Assembly: GCA_002449845.1 (NCBI GenBank)
Contig: DJXW01000032.1
Span: 1 to 10,816, forward strand
Reading direction: 5' to 3'
DNA: 10,816 nucleotides
DNA from: Prevotella sp. UBA6994
Lineage (GTDB): Bacteria > Bacteroidota > Bacteroidia > Bacteroidales > Bacteroidaceae
The notes beneath the pieces were generated by a model. It searched no databases, had not been told where the DNA came from, and saw only the letters and a list, made by a program, of their open reading frames with translations. The position numbers were made by a program, and so were the translations under genes. Positions 7,439 to 10,816 of the stretch are shown here, piece by piece (position 1 is the first letter of the stretch; each line of letters starts with the position of its first letter).

Positions 7439-8458
7439 TTATTTCTTACCAGCAAACGCTATTCCGTCGTAAGCCCACTTATAATAAGATGCGCCATGAG
7501 AGAAGCCGGCGCCAAACGCCGTAAATATGACATTATCGCCTTTCTTCAGATTAGGCTCATGATCCCATAATGCCAACGGAATGGTTGCGGCACTGGTATT
7601 TCCGTAACGTTCAATATTGACGACAATCCTGTCCATAGGGAGTTCCACACGCTTTGCCACAGCCTCAATAATGCGGTAGTTAGCCTCATGCGGTATCACC
7701 CATTGCACATCGTCGTGTGTAAGGTTGTTACGTTTCAATATCTCCAACACATCATCACCCATATTGGTCACTGCATATCTGAAGACCGTACGACCCTCTT
7801 GATATACATAGTGCAAGCGATGATCTATCGTGAAATGAGAAGGTGGACACACAGAACCACCAGCTTTCATGTGCAAATATGGAAGTCCTTTACCGTCTGC
7901 ACGGAAAAAGGCATCCCTAACACCTATTCCCTCTTCTTCTGTTGCCTCCAACAATACGGCTCCTGCACCATCGCCAAACAGCACACACGTCTGTCGGTCA
8001 GAATAGTCAACCATTGACGACATCTTGTCTGCACCGATAACGATAATTTTTTTACAACGTCCACACTTAATCATAGACGCTGCCATATCCAATGCATACA
8101 TGAAACCTGCACAGGCGGCTGACAAGTCGAAAGCAAATGCATTCTTCAGTCCTAACTTTCCGAGGACAATGGAAGAAGTGGAGGGGAATTTATAATCGGG
8201 TGTTGTGGTGGCTACCAATACAGCATCGATGGTGTCAGGATCTACATCCGTTTTAACCATAAGTTGTTTGGCTGCCTTTCTTGCCATGTAACTGGTACCG
8301 AGACCTTCCTCCGTAAGGATGTGTCTCTCTTTTATGCCCACACGCGTCATGATCCACTCGTCGCTGGTGTCAACCATGCGCGACAATTCCTCATTGTTAA
8401 GGACATAGTCGGGCACATAGCCACCCACTCCGGTGATTATCGCGTTGATATTTCCCAT
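7439..8458 (-). CDS. fabH: Beta-ketoacyl-ACP synthase III (FabH)
   Basis: FabH starts fatty-acid synthesis by condensing an acyl-CoA, usually acetyl-CoA or a branched primer, with malonyl-ACP. The protein is a 339-residue thiolase-fold enzyme with a full catalytic triad: Cys116 in LSAACAGF, His257 in VIPHEAN and Asn287 in YGNTSA. Other family marks are TSDEWIMTRVGIKER (31-45), FGDGAGA (161-167) and the C-terminal GAGFSHGA (316-323). The start codon lies 3 nt after the rpmF stop, so the two genes are very likely translated together. In E. coli plsX sits between rpmF and fabH; here it is absent, which I regard as the usual Bacteroidetes arrangement. Primer preference (straight or branched) cannot be read from the sequence. 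Confidence 0.98.
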   Translation of the reverse strand: MGNINAIITGVGGYVPDYVLNNEELSRMVDTSDEWIMTRVGIKERHILTEEGLGTSYMARKAAKQLMVKTDVDPDTIDAVLVATTTPDYKFPSTSSIVLGKLGLKNAFAFDLSAACAGFMYALDMAASMIKCGRCKKIIVIGADKMSSMVDYSDRQTCVLFGDGAGAVLLEATEEEGIGVRDAFFRADGKGLPYLHMKAGGSVCPPSHFTIDHRLHYVYQEGRTVFRYAVTNMGDDVLEILKRNNLTHDDVQWVIPHEANYRIIEAVAKRVELPMDRIVVNIERYGNTSAATIPLALWDHEPNLKKGDNVIFTAFGAGFSHGASYYKWAYDGIAFAGKK

Positions 8459-8461
8459 TGA

Positions 8462-8647
8462 TTATTCTACTGCTTCCTTGACAATTGCTACCATACCACG
8501 ATAGTATCCACATGTAGGACACACGGTGTGGTAAACATAGTAAGCACCGCAATTGGGACATACTGCCAATGTGGGAGCTACTGCGCCATCATGAGTTCTT
8601 CTTTTACGTGTACGAGTCTTAGACTGTCTTCTTTTAGGATGTGCCAT
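8462..8647 (-). CDS. rpmF: 50S ribosomal protein L32
   Basis: This is a 61-residue ribosomal protein. MAHPKRRQSKTRTRKRRTHD is the typical basic L32 N-terminus, and two CxxC pairs (Cys30/33 in CPNC, Cys43/46 in CPTC) form the zinc-binding, C-plus form of L32. The start at 8647 is fixed by this N-terminus; the frame is open for 40 more codons upstream, but those residues are not L32-like and coincide with hairpins in the leader. The gene sits between DUF177/YceD (116 nt upstream) and fabH (3 nt downstream), a widely conserved setting that couples ribosome production to lipid synthesis. Confidence 0.98.
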   Translation of the reverse strand: MAHPKRRQSKTRTRKRRTHDGAVAPTLAVCPNCGAYYVYHTVCPTCGYYRGMVAIVKEAVE

Positions 8648-8663
8648 AATTATTAATAATCTT

Positions 8664-8756
8664 ACCCCCATACAGGGGTGGAGTGAAAAAGGAAAGATCC
8701 TCTTACTCCAGTTAAACATTTTGTTAATTGTCTCGTAAAGGGAATTACAAATCCCC
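8664..8756 (-). promoter_or_regulatory. Structured leader between DUF177 and rpmF, possible regulatory RNA
   Basis: In the 116 nt between the two genes the minus-strand RNA can form three local hairpins. The one nearest the DUF177 stop pairs GGGG/CCC-type arms (8753-8756 with 8740-8742, plus inner A-T pairs). The middle one pairs TGGAGT (8705-8710) with ACTCCA (8679-8684) and has an inner AGGA/TCCT stem. The last pairs ACCCC (8675-8679) with GGGGT (8664-8668), ending 16 nt before the rpmF start. None is followed by a clear T run, so simple termination is unlikely. Processing, attenuation or feedback by L32 are possible; I know of no described L32 leader of this form. Confidence 0.4.
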
Positions 8757-8763
8757 AGCTCCC

Positions 8764-9291
8764 TCAAAGGGAATCTTTAAGCTTTTTAAGAGCATCCCAA
8801 CGTGGGTCTGTAGTTTGCTCTTCTTCCTCTTCACTGCTTCGGGCAGCGTTATGCTCATGGAGCATTTGTATCATCGCAGGATTGCATTTTCCAGGTGCAT
8901 GCACGTGCTTGATGGGAATATTGAGAACTATAAACTCGTAGATGAACCATGACATGTCAAGGATACCTTCTTCCTCAGGCACTATAATGACTTCATCATC
9001 GTCGTTATACTCTAAACCAAATTTTGCAACCAAATGATTGTCTGCATCAATTGGCTGGTCCATGTCTTCCAAACAGATGTCGCATGGTATGCGTACAACT
9101 CCATCTGTATGTATGTCGAACCTAAACATATCAGCCACTTTTTGTACGTTAACTTCTACGTCAAGTTCTCCATGCATCACATCAGGAGCATCGATTGCCT
9201 TAAAATATGAATCGTCAAGATGAAAGCTAAAGGTCTTGCCATCTTCTTTCAGCTCCTTCAAATCTATCTTAAAGGTATCTAAACTACACAT
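8764..9291 (-). CDS. DUF177 / YceD-family protein
   Basis: This is a 175-residue YceD-like protein. The family is nearly always encoded just before rpmF and in bacteria and plastids is linked to 23S rRNA and 50S accumulation; its exact action is unsettled. Family marks seen here are the N-terminal CSLDTFKIDLKEL, the CDIC pair (Cys70, Cys73) in IPCDICLEDMDQP, an acidic middle, a third cysteine (136) in GKCNP, and the C-terminal DPRWDALKKL (162-171). The start at 9291 gives the family N-terminus; the frame runs 23 codons further, but across the promoter. It is the first gene of the presumed DUF177-rpmF-fabH-era operon, with the promoter box ending only 8 nt before the start codon. Confidence 0.93.
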   Translation of the reverse strand: MCSLDTFKIDLKELKEDGKTFSFHLDDSYFKAIDAPDVMHGELDVEVNVQKVADMFRFDIHTDGVVRIPCDICLEDMDQPIDADNHLVAKFGLEYNDDDEVIIVPEEEGILDMSWFIYEFIVLNIPIKHVHAPGKCNPAMIQMLHEHNAARSSEEEEEQTTDPRWDALKKLKDSL

Positions 9292-9299
9292 TTGGCTTG

Positions 9300-9332
9300 C
9301 AAAGTTACGAATATTTTCTGATAAAAAATCAA
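9300..9332 (-). promoter_or_regulatory. Promoter of the DUF177-rpmF-fabH-era operon
   Basis: On the minus strand TTG (9332-9330) is followed after 22 bp by TAACTTTG (9307-9300), an exact TAnnTTTG box of the Bacteroidetes type. The spacing is slightly long. The box ends 8 nt before the DUF177 start codon, so the transcript should have a very short leader or none. Confidence 0.65.
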
Positions 9333-9392
9333 TTAAATGGATATTTTTTATCTCACGCAATGGATTTCGGTCTGTTTTTGCACAGGTGATTT

Positions 9393-10556
9393 TTACTTGT
9401 GCAATTCTATGCGGAATGTTGTGCCTTTTCCTACCTCAGAACTCTTCACCCAAATCTTTCCACGATGGTATTCTTCAACGATTCTCTTAGCCAAAGACAG
9501 TCCCAATCCCCAACCTCTCTTTTTCGTCGTGAATCCAGGTCGGAAGACATTGGCGATGTCTTTCTTGCGTATGCCTTTGCCTGTATCGGAAATCTCAATG
9601 GCGATTCGTTCACCTTCGTCGTTCATGAAAAGAGTAATCGTACCTCTTCCCTCCATGGCATCGACAGCATTTTTACACAGATTTTCTATTACCCACTCAA
9701 AAAGAGATGCATTGATTTTGACAATAATATCTTCAGGTGGGAATACCTTGACCATCTTTACTTGTTTGGAGGTACGCCGATCCATGTAGTCTATTACATG
9801 GTCCATAACTTCATTCAAACTGGAGGGGACTGGTTCTGGGACAGAGCCTATTTTAGAGAAACGATCAGCTATAAGTTGCAAGCGCTTGACGTCTTTATCC
9901 ATCTCTGGAATCAAATCATCATTGGGATAAGACTCTTTTAGCACTTCTGTCCAAGCCATCAAACTGGAAATAGGTGTACCTAATTGATGGGCTGTTTCCT
10001 TAGACAAACCTACCCATACTTTATTTTGTTCGGCTCTTTTAGAAGTTAATAACGCAAAAATGGCAACTATCACAAATATGAGCACAACACCTAATTGAAC
10101 ATAAGGATATGTTGCTAAACGTTTCAACATCAATGAATCATCATAACAAACATCAATGAAATCATTTTTGGATGTGTCACTTATAGAAATTCTAATACTT
10201 CGCCCAGCTTTTTTCATGGACTTACCCATGACAGCGATTTTTTGAATACTGTCATTGTAATCTCTTCCTATGACTTCTATGTTTCTATATACTTGCACAT
10301 CTCCATGTGCATCCAATACGATAACAGGAATAGTGGTGTTCTCTTCAATCACTTTTAAGACAAGGTTCATGCCGGAGTTCTCATCATCCATATTCAAAGT
10401 ACGCATAGCTTCAGCCCAAATCTCGACTTTCTTATGCTCTTCTTCATATAAATCTTTAGTCAAGATGTGAGAAACAACCAATGAAGCAATGGCTATAACA
10501 ATTGCCATTACAACTAAGATTATCTTCATTTGGCGAATGCGGTCTGTCCATTGCAT
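9393..10556 (-). CDS. Membrane sensor histidine kinase (orphan in this window)
   Basis: This is a 387-residue inner-membrane kinase. Transmembrane segments lie at about 10-31 and 153-171, enclosing a periplasmic sensing region of about 120 residues that I cannot assign. The cytoplasmic part shows an H-box with the phosphate-accepting His190 in ETAHQLGTP (the HQxGTP variant frequent in Bacteroidetes), an N-box (ENLCKNAVDA, 291-300), a G1/D-box (DTGKG, 324-328), an F-box (FRPGFTTKK, 338-346) and a G2-box (GWGLGLSLAKRIV, 348-360). All catalytic motifs are intact. No HAMP domain is evident between the second membrane helix and the H-box. No response regulator gene lies in the window: downstream is the DUF177 operon with its own promoter, upstream the rRNA operon end. 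The signal and partner are therefore unknown. I see no convincing promoter in front of it. Confidence 0.95.
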   Translation of the reverse strand: MQWTDRIRQMKIILVVMAIVIAIASLVVSHILTKDLYEEEHKKVEIWAEAMRTLNMDDENSGMNLVLKVIEENTTIPVIVLDAHGDVQVYRNIEVIGRDYNDSIQKIAVMGKSMKKAGRSIRISISDTSKNDFIDVCYDDSLMLKRLATYPYVQLGVVLIFVIVAIFALLTSKRAEQNKVWVGLSKETAHQLGTPISSLMAWTEVLKESYPNDDLIPEMDKDVKRLQLIADRFSKIGSVPEPVPSSLNEVMDHVIDYMDRRTSKQVKMVKVFPPEDIIVKINASLFEWVIENLCKNAVDAMEGRGTITLFMNDEGERIAIEISDTGKGIRKKDIANVFRPGFTTKKRGWGLGLSLAKRIVEEYHRGKIWVKSSEVGKGTTFRIELHK

Positions 10557-10673
10557 AACAATAAAACGAAAACAAAGTATTTTTATTGCACATTATTATT
10601 AAATACATGACAATGAACTAAAACATATTATTATAATCAGTTAACAAAAAGAGAACATTCAGTAAGTATAAAA

Positions 10674-10712
10674 CAAAAAAGGTCCCCGCAGGCTCATTCG
10701 TCTGCGGGGACC
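10674..10712 (-). terminator. Strong intrinsic terminator of the rRNA operon
   Basis: On the minus strand GGTCCCCGCAG (10712-10702) and CTGCGGGGACC (10691-10681) form a perfect 11-bp GC-rich stem with a 10-nt loop, followed directly by TTTTTTG and further T residues. It lies 27 nt after the 5S gene, as expected for the end of an rRNA operon. It should insulate the histidine kinase gene downstream from rRNA transcription. Confidence 0.95.
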
Positions 10713-10739
10713 GACAGGGCTCTGTGCCCAGATGAGAAA

Positions 10740-10816
10740 GGGGCGGCCTCCTACTCTCCCGCATTGCATCGCAGTACCATCGGCGCAGGCGGGCTTAACT
10801 TCTCTGTTCGGGATGG
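10740..10816 (-). rRNA. rrf: 5S ribosomal RNA, 3' part, cut by the window edge
   Basis: The minus strand carries the conserved 5S core: CCGAACAGAGAAGTTAAG (the loop and helix near the middle), CGCCGATGGTACTGC and GGGAGAGTAGG near the 3' end. About 77 nt are present; the 5' third lies beyond the window. The 3' end is set at about 10740, at the GCCGCCCC that should pair with the missing 5' end, and is uncertain by a few bases. Together with the terminator it marks the end of an rRNA operon entering from the right. Confidence 0.95.

Noticed and set aside
8648..8767. A 40-residue in-frame N-terminal extension of L32.
   Set aside because: L32 proteins begin with the MAHPKRRQS-type sequence seen at 8647; the extension is unlike the family and overlaps leader hairpins.
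10557..10620. A possible promoter for the histidine kinase (TACTTTG on the minus strand near 10575).
   Set aside because: It has one base too few between TA and TTTG to fit TAnnTTTG, and there is no well-spaced TTG upstream.

Overview
The window looks like a chromosomal core-genome segment of a Bacteroidetes bacterium, most likely Prevotella or a close relative. This rests on three things: promoter-like elements of the Bacteroidetes type (TTG, about 20 bp, TAnnTTTG); the gene order DUF177-rpmF-fabH-era without plsX; and protein families and gene starts that lack strong Shine-Dalgarno signals. Base composition looks even by eye, and I see no insertion sequence, prophage, tRNA or CRISPR array.

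Layout, left to right. Positions 108-2773 hold a minus-strand group read right to left: der (two-domain ribosome-assembly GTPase), a small NTF2-like lipoprotein starting 2 nt after the der stop, and a single-pass membrane protein with a putative helix-turn-helix-like cytoplasmic part. A divergent intergenic region (2774-3049) carries the der -7 box, four degenerate 22-bp tandem repeats, and a good Bacteroidetes promoter for the one plus-strand gene (3050-6355). That gene encodes a secreted protein of about 1100 residues. It is an internal tandem duplication of a TldD/PmbA peptidase: the first half keeps the zinc site and the second half has lost it. It converges on era across a 36-bp gap containing a probable terminator.

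From 9332 down to 6392 the minus strand carries DUF177/YceD, rpmF (L32), fabH and era, probably one operon driven by a promoter just upstream of DUF177. It links ribosome parts and ribosome assembly (YceD, L32, Era) to the start of fatty-acid synthesis (FabH). The 116-nt leader before rpmF can form several hairpins. Further right come a minus-strand orphan sensor histidine kinase (9393-10556), a strong rRNA-type terminator (10674-10712) and the 3' part of a 5S rRNA gene running off the right edge.

Most of the window is housekeeping. The items most worth a second look are the tandem active/inactive TldD-like protein, the 22-bp repeat array in front of it, and the structured rpmF leader.
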